NCBI RefSeq assembly: GCF_001680005.1
Contig: NC_033559.1
Location: 744,001-808,000, forward strand
Reading direction: 5' to 3'
DNA length: 64,000 nucleotides
Source: Plasmodium coatneyi
Lineage: Eukaryota; Apicomplexa; Aconoidasida; Haemosporida; Plasmodiidae
A program made the translations under genes and the position numbers. Each line of letters begins with the position of its first letter. The first letter of the stretch is position 1. Of this stretch, positions 12,004 to 24,100 are shown one piece after another. Below the pieces are notes generated by a model. The model did not search any database, was not told the DNA's origin, and saw nothing but the letters and a program-made list of their open reading frames with translations.

Positions 12004-14671
12004 ATGGCGGACGGAGCGAAGAGACTGCCACTCACAGTGGACAACCCGGACATGAAGAAAATTCCATCGGGGCGAGTGTCCGATGATGGAATTAAGAGGA
12101 CGCCCTCGGGAAAACCAATCCAAACGATGTATGTGTTAAACAGGAAAGGAGAGGAAGAAGACATTTCATTCGATCAGATTTTGAAGAGGATACAGAGACT
12201 GTCGTACGGATTGCACGAATTGGTAGACCCTGCAAGAGTAACGCAAGGAGTGATAAACGGAATGTACAGCGGAATTAAGACTTGCGAATTGGATGAATTA
12301 GCAGCACAGACATGTGCCTACATGGCTACCACACACCCAGATTTCTCCATCCTGGCAGCTAGAATTACCACAGATAATCTGCACAAAAATACCAGTGATG
12401 ATATAGGTGAAGTTGCAGAAGCGTTGTATATGTATAAGGACGTTAGAGGAAGACCAGCCAGTCTGATCAGCAAAGAAGTATACGAGTTCATGATACAACA
12501 TAAGGATAGACTAAACAAGGAAATTGACTACACGAGGGATTTTAATTACGATTACTTTGGGTTCAAGACTTTGGAAAGGTCCTACCTCCTTCGAATAAAT
12601 GGAAAGATTATCGAAAGACCACAACATCTGCTGATGAGAGTATCCATTGGCATCCACATTGGGGATCTGGAAAAAGCGCTAGAGACGTATCATCTTATGT
12701 CTCAAAAATATTTTACACACGCAACACCTACGTTGTTCAATTCTGGGACGCCCAGACCGCAAATGTCGTCCTGTTTCCTTCTCTGTATGAAAGCTGATTC
12801 GATTGAAGGTATTTTCGAGACGCTGAAACAGTGCGCCCTGATTAGCAAAACGGCTGGTGGAATTGGAGTAGCGGTACAGGATATTAGAGGACAAAACTCC
12901 TACATTAGAGGAACCAACGGAATATCCAACGGGTTAGTGCCAATGCTGAGGGTGTTCAATGATACAGCTAGATATGTAGACCAAGGTGGCGGAAAGAGAA
13001 AGGGATCCTTTGCAGTGTACATCGAACCATGGCACTCAGATATTTTCGAATTTCTAGACCTTCGTAAAAATCACGGGAAAGAGGAACTAAGAGCTAGAGA
13101 CCTTTTCTATGCTGTATGGGTCCCTGACCTTTTCATGAAGAGAGTAAAAGAAAATCAGAATTGGACTTTGATGTGCCCGAATGAATGTCCAGGGTTAAGT
13201 GAGTCTTGGGGTGAGGAATTCGAAAAGCTATACTTAAAATATGAGGAAGAAGGTATGGGCAAAAAAACTGTCCTGGCGCAAGATCTATGGTTTGCCATTT
13301 TGCAAAGTCAGATAGAAACGGGTGTTCCCTACATGTTGTATAAAGATTCTTGTAACGCGAAGTCCAACCAAAAGAACTTGGGGACGATAAAATGTAGTAA
13401 CCTCTGTTGTGAGATTATTGAGTATACTTCCCCAGACGAAGTGGCCGTATGTAATTTGGCCTCCATCGCGTTGTGCAAATTTGTCGACGTGGAAAAAGGA
13501 GAATTCAATTTTAAGAAACTGTACGAAATTACCAAAATTATTACACGTAACTTGGACCAAATTATAGAGAGGAATTACTACCCTGTGCAGGAGGCTGAAC
13601 GATCCAACAAGAGACACAGACCCATAGGGATAGGAGTACAAGGCTTGGCAGACACCTTCATGCTTCTTAGATACCCATATGAATCCGATTCTGCGAAGGA
13701 ATTAAATAAAAGAATTTTCGAAACAATGTATTATGCTGCTTTGGAGATGTCCATGGAATTGGCACAAGTGTACGGACCTTATGAGACCTACCAGGGTAGT
13801 CCAGCTAGCCAAGGAATTCTTCAGTTCGACATGTGGAATGTCAAGGTGGACAACAAATATTGGGATTGGGATAAATTGAAGGCGAATATAAAGAAGCACG
13901 GGTTAAGAAATTCGCTCCTGCTGGCACCTATGCCTACTGCTTCGACGTCACAAATTCTTGGCAACAACGAGTCTTTTGAACCGTACACGAGTAACATTTA
14001 CTACAGGAGGGTTCTGAGTGGAGAGTTCTTCGTAGTGAACCCACACCTGTTGAAGGACCTCTTCGATCGTGGTCTCTGGGATGAGGACATGAAGCAGCAG
14101 CTCATTGCCCACAACGGAAGTGTCCAATATATTAGCGAAATTCCTAACGACTTGAAGGAGCTCTATAAAACCGTTTGGGAGATCAAGCAGAAGAACATCA
14201 TTGATATGGCGGCCGACCGAGGCGCCTTCATCGACCAGGTAATGCAGCGTCCTACTTGTATGATCACCCCTCCAGTAGTACATACGGTTATATGTTTTCC
14301 GCCATTTATATTTTCCCCTCATTTGTATTTTCGCACCTTTCCTATTTACCCCCGTGCAGTCCCAATCGCTGAACATCTACATCCAGAAGCCCACCTTCGC
14401 GAAGCTCTCCAGTATGCACTTCTACGGATGGGAAAAGGGGCTCAAAACAGGCGCGTACTACCTCAGAACGCAGGCCGCCACGGACGCAATAAAATTCACG
14501 GTGGATACGCAGGTCGCCAAGAATGCCGCAAAGATGAAGAACGAAGAGGGCGTAACCATCACGAGAGAGGTTTCGAGGGAGACCATTTCGACTGAGTCCA
14601 CCGTCACACAGAATGTGGTGTGTCCACTGCGTCGAAACAAAGACGACCAGTGCTTGATGTGCTCCGGCTGA
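12004..14671 (+). CDS. RNR1: Ribonucleotide reductase large subunit (class I)
   Basis: Class I ribonucleoside-diphosphate reductase alpha chain, which makes deoxyribonucleotides with the small radical-bearing subunit in the cytosol. Two exons: 12004-14238 and 14360-14671, phase 0, 848 residues. Domains: N-terminal ATP cone (about 42-135) and a ten-stranded barrel. Visible active-site residues are Cys257 (MSSCFLLC), Asn466, Cys468 and Glu470 (SNLCCEIIE) and Cys483 (AVCNLASIA). They keep the spacing of human Cys218, Asn427, Cys429, Glu431 and Cys444, offset by 39. The C-terminal redox pair is Cys843/Cys846 (CLMCSG). The start is uncertain: ATG at 12004 has a good context (AAAATGG), but Met42 (MYVLNRKG) would give 807 residues, close to the classical length. 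The intron is 121 bp, with a GTAATG donor and a CCCCGTGCAG acceptor. All catalytic residues are present, so the enzyme should be active. Confidence 0.96.
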
Positions 14672-15852
14672 ACGGTCAGCGGGTTGTGGAAGTGCACACA
14701 TAAGGGTGCTAAGTTAAGCGTGCTGAGCAAGACGAACGTGATAACAGTACTGTTCTGAACGCACTAACGTATTCATAGAGTTGCGCTACCTTGACCGTCA
14801 TGCGGAAACAGTCGCAACGGATGTGCTTTTTAAAAAAAAAAAAAAAAAAAAGTTAAACATATAGCTACATAGCGACATTACTACGTGACGAAATTATGAC
14901 ATAGAGAGAGAAAGCGGAAAGCCACACACCAAAGCGTTCCCAAACAAAAAAAAAAAAAAAAACCGGTGACAACGTGTTGGACACATTCGACAAATTGCAA
15001 AAAAATTACCAACCCCAAAAAAAAAAAAAAAAAATTGCACAATTAAAATGTAAAAATTTTTTGGCGTTTTTTACACTTCCAATTTATTGGCATTTTCATT
15101 CGCGCATAAATCCCGCGGAGTGAGGTACAAGTAGGTTCTGCTTCACCATTGCGGTTTTTTGCGCCGTCCCTTTCCTGAATTAACTGACAGTCGACACTTA
15201 ACTCATGGCAATATTGACCAAATGGACAATTTTATAAATTTTCAAATTTTATAAATTGAATCAAAAAAAGTTACGCATGTGTCTTCCCCCCCATTATGGC
15301 GTAAATGCCTATGTATGTGTGTGTGCCCATTTGTGGCAGATTCTTAGGGGGGTGTTGCCAAAAAGGAGCAGATCGTCACTCCTTCGTATGGTGCTTGTTC
15401 ATGTTTGACTGTCCACAATTAGGACAAATGAAGTTCTGTGTAGAAGTGGTAAGAGGGGTAGTGTCATATGTTTATCGGGTTGAGAAAGCACAATGAAGAT
15501 GCATGTTCGTGTGTGTGAAAATTTTAAATGCACACGAAACTTAGAGGTCTACCTCCTTTACGAATTTTTGGTCCCTCCCTTTGGATGGAAATATCACCAA
15601 GTTGCATTTAACACATTTGTACTTGAACAAGCCGCTTGACCCGCCTGATCCGTGTGGTCCTTCCGTTGTTGTTTCTTTCCTGCGTTTGTATAGGAGGCCT
15701 GCCACGAGATTGAAAATGTGTCGCAGTGAAGCGGTGGGGGAGAAAAAGCAAAATGAGGGGAGTTAGCAAACGTGCACACAGGTTAACATTAGCACATTTT
15801 AATATTAACACTGGCTAACGTTACACCGCGTCCATGTGCACACCGTCTCATG
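14672..15852. other. Intergenic, 3' of RNR large subunit
   Basis: No gene seen. This 1.2-kb convergent interval (the gene on the right is on the minus strand) contains three poly(dA) tracts (about 14832-14850, 14946-14962, 15019-15034) followed by mixed sequence. It should hold the 3' UTRs of both neighbours. Confidence 0.5.
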
Positions 15853-16125
15853 CTAACCTACTAGCGAGCCCAGCGCAAGCGTCATGATGGCCAGGCCGAA
15901 GGGACTCTTAACCCCCCTGGTAGCCTTGGCTATGTTCGACTGAACCGCCTCCAAGTAAGTTTCCTCCCTATGGGGATTCAAATTTAACGCCTTCTTCGCC
16001 GTCTTTTTTGCATAAGCATTCCTTAACACTTGCGTGCAAATATAGTGACAGGTTCTCTGGATTTTCACTCCCCGTGTTGCGAAAATTGATAAAATGCACA
16101 CGTATGCAAATATGTAGATTTTCAT
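15853..16125 (-). CDS. Small protein with signal peptide and C-terminal helix
   Basis: 90-residue single-exon frame, ATG at 16125, not recognised. The first ~18 residues (MKIYIFAYVCILSIFA) look like a cleavable signal peptide or signal anchor. A basic, Ala/Lys-rich middle follows (AKKTAKKALNLNPHREE), then a C-terminal hydrophobic segment (PFGLAIMTLALGSLVG) that could be a membrane helix. Composition is far more protein-like than the surrounding frames, and the 5' side is the usual T-rich leader. It sits at the left edge of the variable island, so it marks the last conserved-looking gene before the SICAvar gene. It could be a secretory-pathway or apicoplast membrane protein; this is inference. 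A missed further exon is possible. Confidence 0.5.
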   Translation of the reverse strand: MKIYIFAYVCILSIFATRGVKIQRTCHYICTQVLRNAYAKKTAKKALNLNPHREETYLEAVQSNIAKATRGVKSPFGLAIMTLALGSLVG

Positions 16126-17800
16126 TTTTTCGTTCCTCTAGCCTGTTTAACGTTTTTTTTTCTTTTTTTTAAATCCAAGCGGGATGGCCAAATGTGTGCT
16201 ACTGCACTCTCAGTGACATGTTTGTTATCCACAGGGCATGCTTTACCCACCTTTAGCATTTGGTGCAATCACCTGAACCATGATATTTTCCTTTCCTTTT
16301 AGATCTACGCAATTTCGACAACATTTTATTTTTATATTTATTTTATTTTTTTTTTGTACGTAAAATGATCATAGTGGAAGGTTGTACAAAAAGCTGCTTA
16401 CATAAAGTGCCAAATTGAAAAAAAAAAAAAAAAAAAAAAAGGAACGATAAGTGCGAGTCACACACTGGTATGAGGCACAAATGGAATTTCTCGGTCGGCA
16501 TGGAAGGGCGTACCTATGACGATGCGAAACAAGTCACACAAGTCACTCTGCAAAAAAAGGCATTACGCGGAACATTCTGGGCACATTTGAGAGTGCCTGT
16601 TTAAATCGTCCCACTTGAGCAACCTCACGTTGTCATGTAGCACTGCACTTGATTGCTTTGCAATACATTCCGTTATGCTTTTTATTCTGTTCCACCTCCG
16701 ATTGGTCCTACTGACCGAGCACAAAATGGACAAAGTGAGAGTGGTTAAAAAATTTGCAGAACTTATGTGTGCCCACGTGGATACCTTCCCCTGAGCGAAA
16801 CAGACGAACGTTGTTCAATCGTGTGCAGGGGAAGCCCCTCCATTTGAGCGCCAACCGATGCGATAACCTTTTGGCGCATAAAATGAGGCCCTAGCCGGTC
16901 GCCCCGTGTGTACTGAAACCATCGAGTAAGCTACCCCATCTCGAGAAAGTTGTCCAAAAAAAATTACCCTCCCTCCTTTTCCACTTATCTTAAGTTCTTT
17001 TTTTGCGCCTACTGAGTAGTGCATCCATTTTGAATGAAACGTACGTAGTCTTTATGTTTAATAATTTTTTTTTTTTTTTTCTTATTTTTTCCTCCGGCTC
17101 AAAGTAACTTTCGATTGAGGAAAGAAAATAACGCTCCGCGAAGAACTCAATTTTGCACATGAAAAGGGGGCAAAAAAAAAAAAAAAAAGAATAGAGCGAT
17201 GACCCACTGGAGGCAGGTTAACTTATATTCTCTGTTTACATATGAGCACACTTTGCACGGGTAGGCGGAGCTGGCCACAGTTAGGCTTCCGCTTCCGGAC
17301 GGACCACAAAATGTCCAAATGGGGGGCATCAGTAAAAAAAAGGGGTCCAGCTCCACAGTCTACGATCAACGATGGGGAATATCCACACCACGTAGAAGCA
17401 CAAAACGATAAACCTCTTTCAGACATTTTCATTTAAAAAAAAAAGAAAAAAATAATGTGCCGTAATAAACAAATGCGTTGCAAGACTCCGTCGGACGTTC
17501 CCCCTTGCGTGTATAGGACAATATGCGTACGAGAGGGCCACGTTAAAAAATGATAGGCGAATTATTATGTTAAAATAAAAAAAATTATGAAGATAAAATT
17601 TTATAACAAAATGAATGAACATTTTGAATCTTAAAGAATTACCAAACAATTGTATAAAATGAAGAATGCAACAAAAAATCAATTATGTAAAAGTTTGCTA
17701 ACAAATCAGTTAAAAGTGGGAAAAAAATTTTTTCCCCTTATATTGATTACACATGAACATGTAAACAATTTAATACAATACAAAAAAAAAGAAAAATATT
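16126..17800. other. Intergenic, left border of the variable island
   Basis: No supportable gene. Poly(dA) and poly(dT) tracts lie at about 16418-16440, 17067-17080 and 17175-17188. From about 17440 the base composition turns strongly AT-rich up to the SICAvar 3' end, presumably SICAvar 3' UTR. The change in composition near 17.4 kb is a reasonable place to put the border between conserved core and inserted island. Confidence 0.45.
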
Positions 17801-17805
17801 TACTG

Positions 17806-18130
17806 CAACCTAAACCCTAAATCTGAACTTGGAACATCGCCCTTAGGAACATCTTACTCAGAAATAAAATCTTATTCCCTAAACCCGGAATCGGAACTAT
17901 GAAACTGTTCCTTAGGAACACCTTCTGTAGGAACAAAGTCTTTCTTCCCTAAACCCGAAATCTGAACTTGGAACCTGTTCCATAGGAACCTCTTCCTTAG
18001 GAACAAAGTCTTCCTCCCTAAACCCGCAATCTGAACTTTGAACCTGCTCCTTAGGAACATTTCCTTTAGGAAGAATGTTTTTCTCCCTAAACCAGGAATC
18101 TGAACTAGGAACGTGTTCCGTAGGAAATTC
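17806..18130 (-). repeat. 69-bp repeats with telomere-like core, SICAvar tail
   Basis: Read on the minus strand, units start at each TTCAGATT-like word and measure 69, 69, 70 and 69 bp, then a partial copy. Each unit encodes about 23 residues of the type VPKEEVP...SSDSGFREEDF and carries the word GGGTTTAGG or a one-base variant (plus-strand CCTAAACCC near 17813, 17880, 17950, 18019 and 18087). The 70-bp unit has one extra A near 17941-17947, which shifts frame and produces the stop at 17912. The array runs past that stop into non-coding copies. Confidence 0.85.
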
Positions 18131-21100
18131 ATCTTCAGGAACCGTTTCTCCTTTTATGAACCTACATCCCATAAATTCTTGAACCAAAATTTCAAAAAAG
18201 TCTTCCTTCGTGGAATGCAGGTCCCCTTTTTGACATTCGTCTAAGACTTCTAAATGAATATCAATAATCGTGCGGCGACCTACACCACGACCATCAGTAC
18301 CTTTACCAACTTGTTTCCTTCTTCCTGTTGGAAGAGATCTTGGTTGTCTGCGTTCCTTTACTAAAGTATATTCATGTGGACCATCATCCTGGTCGTCCAC
18401 ATGATCAGGGAGTTGTACTTCTAAAGGAGCAGGACCACGTACTTCATGAGCTATTCCGTAACGTCGTCTTTTTTTACGAAGGAAGAAAAAATACTAAAAG
18501 AAAGAAAAGAAGGAAGAATGAAAGAAGGAAATTGTTTTTTAAAAAAGTTTAAAGTGTTGTTCCCAAGACCGGAACAATCAGTATAAATTAAGTGTGAATT
18601 GTACATTTAAGGTATGAAGGAAAAAGCTGTGCTCCATTTTTTTCCCTTTTTTCTTATTTTTTTTTTTTTTTTCTCCTTTCTTCGGCTTTCTTATTTTTCA
18701 TTCTTTGTATACACCCTTCGGGTGTACCCACCCCTGGGGTGGCTAAAGTAGAAGGCCACATTGTTGTCCTTACACCCTAGAACAGCTACATAGCAAGCCA
18801 CATTGTTCTTCTCATACCCAGGAACACATAAACAACAGGCCATATTGTTTTTTATATATCCTGAAACAGATAAACACCAGTCCACATCATTCTCCTTACA
18901 CCCTAAAACAGCTAAAGAACCAGGCCACATTGTTCTCCTTAAACTCTGTAACAGCTAAACACCTAGTGTGAAACCTTACAACCCAAATGAGAAATACTAC
19001 ACAAACACCCTAATATGTAAAATCCTATACGCACACCCTAAAATGCGAAATCCTACACATACACACCCTAAAATGCGAAATCCTACACATACATCCCTAA
19101 AATACGAAATCCTACATACACCCCCTCACTGATTCATTCACCTTAATTTTTTTCTTTTTTTCTTTTCTCCTTATTCCTTTCATAATTTTTATCCTTTATA
19201 TTCTTTTTGACATTCTTTTTTTTTTTTTTTTTTCCTTTTTTTTCTTTTTTTCTTTTTTTAATTTTCTTACCTTCCAGAGTAAATAACTCACAACCGAAGT
19301 ACCAATTAGAACAGGAATTGTAGGAAGGTATGGGGTAAGGAGCTCAGAAGGGTCGATCTTATTACTGACTGGTTGAAGGGGAAGGAGGGCGCCTCCGCCT
19401 CCCCTTCCTGAACCACCTCCTACTATAACATCCTTCCTAGGTGGTGGTAATGATGGTAATGATGTTGGTGGTGCTGCTGGTGATAGTGCTGGTGTCGTTA
19501 TTACTCCCGTGGAAAGGGGTTGCTGTCCTGGTGGTGGATGAGGACCCCCTGGACCAGGACGTTGTCCAGGTCCTTGTTCTGCTCGACTACCACCTCCAAC
19601 ACCACCTGCACCAGCAGCGGCACCACCCACTGGACTAAGAACATCGATCCCTGGAGCTGGATTTGGACCAGGACCTGAACCAGAAGAACCGGGTTTCCAG
19701 GTTCCAGTAGAACCGGAACCAGAAGAACCTGGATTCAAGCTTCCTGTAAAGTAAATAAGGGATGAAAAATGGATTATACATGATTAAAAGTTGTGGCACA
19801 CATGGACCTTGCCTTGCACTGTACGCCTTGGTGTGCACACTTCCTTATTTTATTTTCTACTTTTTAAATTTTTACTTTCTAATTTTTAATTTTGTACTTT
19901 TTAATTTTTTGTACGTCGTAATTTTTTTTTACAATTTTTACACTTCTTTCACTTTCTAATTTTTTTGTACTTCCGAATTTTTTTTTACTTTTTTTACACT
20001 TCTTTCACTTTGTAATTTTTTTACACGTCCTAATTTTTTACACTTTTTTTACACTTCTTTCATTTTTTTTTTCTTCTTTATTTTAATACACCCTTCGGGT
20101 GTACTCCCCCCAAAGGGTGTACACTTCCTTCGGACGATGGAAGGAAGTGAAGGTTCTTAGGGTGTAAAGAAGGAATGAAGGAAAGAAAGGAAGGACCTTG
20201 GAGAAGGGGGTTAAGGGAAGGAATGGAGCGAACACTCCCTTCCTTAGACCCTTCCTTTCCTTCCTTCTCCTTAGACCATCCTTTCCTTCCTTAGTGTTCT
20301 TACTTGTTGGAATACCCTGGCCATGTTGGACAGATCCTGAAGGGTCTAAACTTGGAGTTCCAGTGGCTCCACTGCCAGTGCTGGGATTTTGGGTAACATC
20401 TGCATCTGCAACGGGGTCAGGAGGTTGAGTAGTTTTAATATCAGTAACTTCAATTTTACCTGAAGAACCAACCATTTTAACATTTACAAGGTTATCATCT
20501 GTGTCATCATCAACTGCAGTAATCTGATCATCTTCATCACCGAAGCATGCAGATGCATCCTGAATAGTTCCAGTTACTTCTCCATCTTCACATTTCACTG
20601 GTATAGACTTACCTTTTGCTTTAGCACCTGCATCTGGTTGATTCACCGTATTTGTACTACCTGATGATTCAGCCCTTCCTGCTGGTGGTGCTGACGCCGG
20701 AGTGGGTGCTCTACTTCCACCACTGGAGGAAGAACCTCCTGTGCTGTGGTCAGTATTGATTTGGTCTGGTGGTTTCGTATCTTTCGGACATATTTTCTCT
20801 AAAGTTTTCTGTATTTCTGTATTCCCCTTAAGTTCCCCTTTTATTTTTGGCCGGTCGATTTCATTCTGTCCAATTTTAAAATTTGTACAATCGTCCCACT
20901 CACATTTTTGACATATAGCCCCCCCTTTACATTCAGTTTTGTGAAGACTTTCTCCGGCCTGAAATGCCTGTTTTATAGTATTTTCGTCGATACAAGATTT
21001 TTCCCCAAGAAGTTTTCCATATTCATTCAATATTAGGCAGGCCATAGTTTGTTTAAATAGTCTATTATTTTTTGGTTCACCCTCTCCATCATCACTTTCC

Positions 21101-24100
21101 TCTTGAATTTCATAAATATGCTTTAAACCCCTAACAATTTGCCTGCATGCTTCTTTGCTCGCACATTCATTTCCATCCTTATCTCCTTTAATATTATCGC
21201 ATAAGCTGTCCGTACTACTGTTCGTCTTAAGCATGTCCCCGGCGAGTGGATCGATCCTACCCTTTATGTCGTCCCAACTGTCCTTCTACAAAAGTAAGGA
21301 AAAAAAAGCACATATCCTTACATTTAACTCTTACATAAAATCCTTATTCATACCTTCCCCTGAGTACCTATACATTCTTTCTACATGCATTATATGCGTT
21401 TGGATTCTAGTGTCCAATGTGAATTCTTCGAAACCTCCCACTTATCTACGCTACCTGTCCTTCTGTCTCTGGTCCATTGTGTTATTACACACTGGGCCCG
21501 ATCACATAAGTTACTTATAGTACTTAGAGTTTTCTCTATGTCCTTATTTCCGTGGAGCATAGAATCCACTTTGGCCTTCACATACTCATTGCCCACTGTA
21601 CAATTCTTAAGGTCTTTAACCCTATCACAAACTTCACAATTATTATTCTGGCCATTCAGACCCTTACACCAATCACTTATCTTTTTATTTCCTTTCTCAA
21701 ATGCTTGTTGTATTGTTTGCTCACCCACCGTACAGGGGGATTTCACCTCCCGTTCCAACTTATCCGCATAGGCGTTCAACAACAGACAGGACATAGTCTG
21801 CTTAAAAAATCGGTTATCCTGTGGGTTCCCATCAGTGTCTACCTCCTGAATTTCATATATATGTTTTAAACCTGCAGTAATGTATTGACATGCTTTTTTC
21901 TCTGGGTCTGTGACTATTCTACTACTTGTTTCTCTATGTCCACTGCAAAAAGTTCTCATCTCGGCGTTCTTTGTAGATATATAGCCAAACATTTTTGTGG
22001 CCTCCTTGTTAATGTCCTCGCGCATGTTACTCTGTTCATGAAAGGGGGAAGGAGGGAAAAGAAAGAAATGTATGCTATGTAATTATGTCCACCCCCCCTA
22101 TATAATTATTATATGTCTACCCCGTACAATTATGTGCATCCCCCTTATAATTATTATGTCTATCCCCTATAATTATTATGTGCAACATATCATAATTATG
22201 TGCATCCCCTATATATGTGTCTAATTTCCCTTGATAGTTTATACAACCTACAGTACTCACAAAAGTGTCCCCCACTTTAATGAAGACAATGTATATTGTG
22301 TTCCTCCCTACCCCACCTTCTTTAATTCTAATGAAGACAATATATATTGTGTTCACTTACCCACTTCACTTCGTTGTTATGTCCCTTATTCTGATGCCAC
22401 TTATCTGATACGCATTTTACACGATCACATAAGGTAGACTTCTTGTTGCAGTCATTATTTGAGGATGATAGTGACTGTGGCTGCTTGGGGGAAAATGTAG
22501 AAGTAACCTCTAATACTTTCTGCTTTATCTTTTCCTTCAAATCTGGAAGCTCCCTCTCCACTTCCTTCACTTTTTCCTGCATTTCCTGCAGCTTCCCCGG
22601 AACATTCCCCTCTAAATCCTTTAAATCCTTTACTAGTGTATCCACTTCATAACTCTTCTTTCCGCTTTTTACTATTGGTCTCTGTGTTTCGGGGTCTACA
22701 GTGGTCCTTTTACTTTCATCCCTACACCAATTCTTCTCATGAATTTCTCCTAATTTCCCTTTCCCTTGTTTACACATTAAACTCTCAGTAATTAAGTACA
22801 CTAAATCTGCCCCATTCCTATTAATATTACTAATTTTCCATAATTCACATTCTTTACTACTGTTCCCATTATTCAATATACTCTCTACAATCATCATTGC
22901 CTTATATACATGTTCAACATTTTCATGATGGGCACAATTATTGTTCGCATATATTAACCATAAGTTGAAAAGATCACATCTTGTAATACACATATTATTC
23001 ACTCGCGGCTTCTTCATTTCTCTTTCACACTTAAATTTCTTTTCTCCTGTTGCCATTAACAGGTTTTTTATTAATAATTTGCAGAATTCCTTACTCTTCT
23101 CACTGAACTTTACACCTAATTCACCTTCACTGTCTTCACACAACGCTGATAGGGCGCTCCACCATTCCCAATCATAGTAACCGTCGTTTTCTTTAATCGG
23201 ATTATTGTTTAATCTTGTGAACCACTCACCTATATTGACTGAACATGTAATACAGGTGGAACATATAAGTATAGGTATTACCATCAGTGTACACCTAATC
23301 TACTATAAATTTATCATTCCTTTAAATTAGCACAATTTTTACTGCACACTTATATTTCCTCTACATATATAGGAAGAGCAAACTGCCACTTACGGTCTTC
23401 ATCCTCCTCCAATCCTACTATGTCACAATTTTCCGTGAGTTTCGGTATGGGTGCTTTTGGACATATGTTAGTTATTGCTTCCATAACTTTCTCTATATTT
23501 TGATCCTTCTTCGTGCTGCCCTTCTGCTCGAATAGTTCGTTCACTTTGTCCTTTACCTTATTTGTTCTCTTACTATTGCCAATTTCACAATCTTTATAAC
23601 TTCCATCCCTGCTACACACCTCACATTTATTATTCCCACCGCTCTTATCCACACACCAAGTACTCTTATTTTGTTTTGCAACTTCAAAGGCTTTCTTTAT
23701 GCCTTCTTCCACATCACAGGAAGGGTTATGTTTCTGTGCATGTTCGAGCAATTTATCTGCGTATGCATTTAATAAGACACAGGACATAGTTCGATGGAAT
23801 ATGAGGTTGTCTTCAATCATCTGTTGTGACCCTTCAGTCCCCCTTTGAATTCCATAAATATGTTTTAAACCCTTAACAATGAATTGGCATGCTTTTTTAT
23901 TTGCACTATCTACCCCCCCAATGTTATTACACTCATTGTCAACATTTTGTTTCTCCTGGAGCATGTCTCCAGAAAGACTTATCAGTTGATTGTTGACGTC
24001 GTGGGTCCAGAATGCATTCTACATACAAAAGAAAAGAGGGGGAACATATATATGTGCAATTGAACTATACTCATAACATACAATTGTACCTGTTCCTGAT

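Larger units (their letters stand above)
18494..19270 (-). other. SICAvar intron 8 (longest intron), repeat-filled
   Basis: 777-bp intron between the membrane-helix exon and the cytoplasmic-domain exon; donor AAG|GTAAG at 19270, acceptor CTTTTAG|TAT ending at 18494. It contains, in plus-strand order, a T-rich tract, two adjacent perfect hairpins, a 42-bp tandem array, a ~30-bp tandem array and a pyrimidine tract at 19202-19258. By analogy with var introns of P. falciparum it could have promoter or silencing activity; that is inference. Confidence 0.75.

Noticed and set aside
14239..14359. In-frame continuation of RNR through VMQRPTCMITPP
   Set aside because: This is the intron: GTAATG donor, CCCCGTGCAG acceptor, and the conserved enzyme sequence resumes in a new frame after it.
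17806..18130. A true chromosome end or telomere
   Set aside because: GGGTTTAGG occurs only once per 69 bp inside a gene, and conserved core genes lie on both sides.
20083..20303. C-terminal extension of SICAvar exon 7 (RRRKERKGLRKG...)
   Set aside because: A GTAAGA donor at 20303 and the phase of the next exon show this is intron sequence.
23239..23284. Met start at 23284 (MVIPILICSTC) as a signal peptide of a separate gene
   Set aside because: The phase and domain order fit exon 5 of the SICAvar gene starting at 23238; the hydrophobic stretch is the intron's polypyrimidine end.
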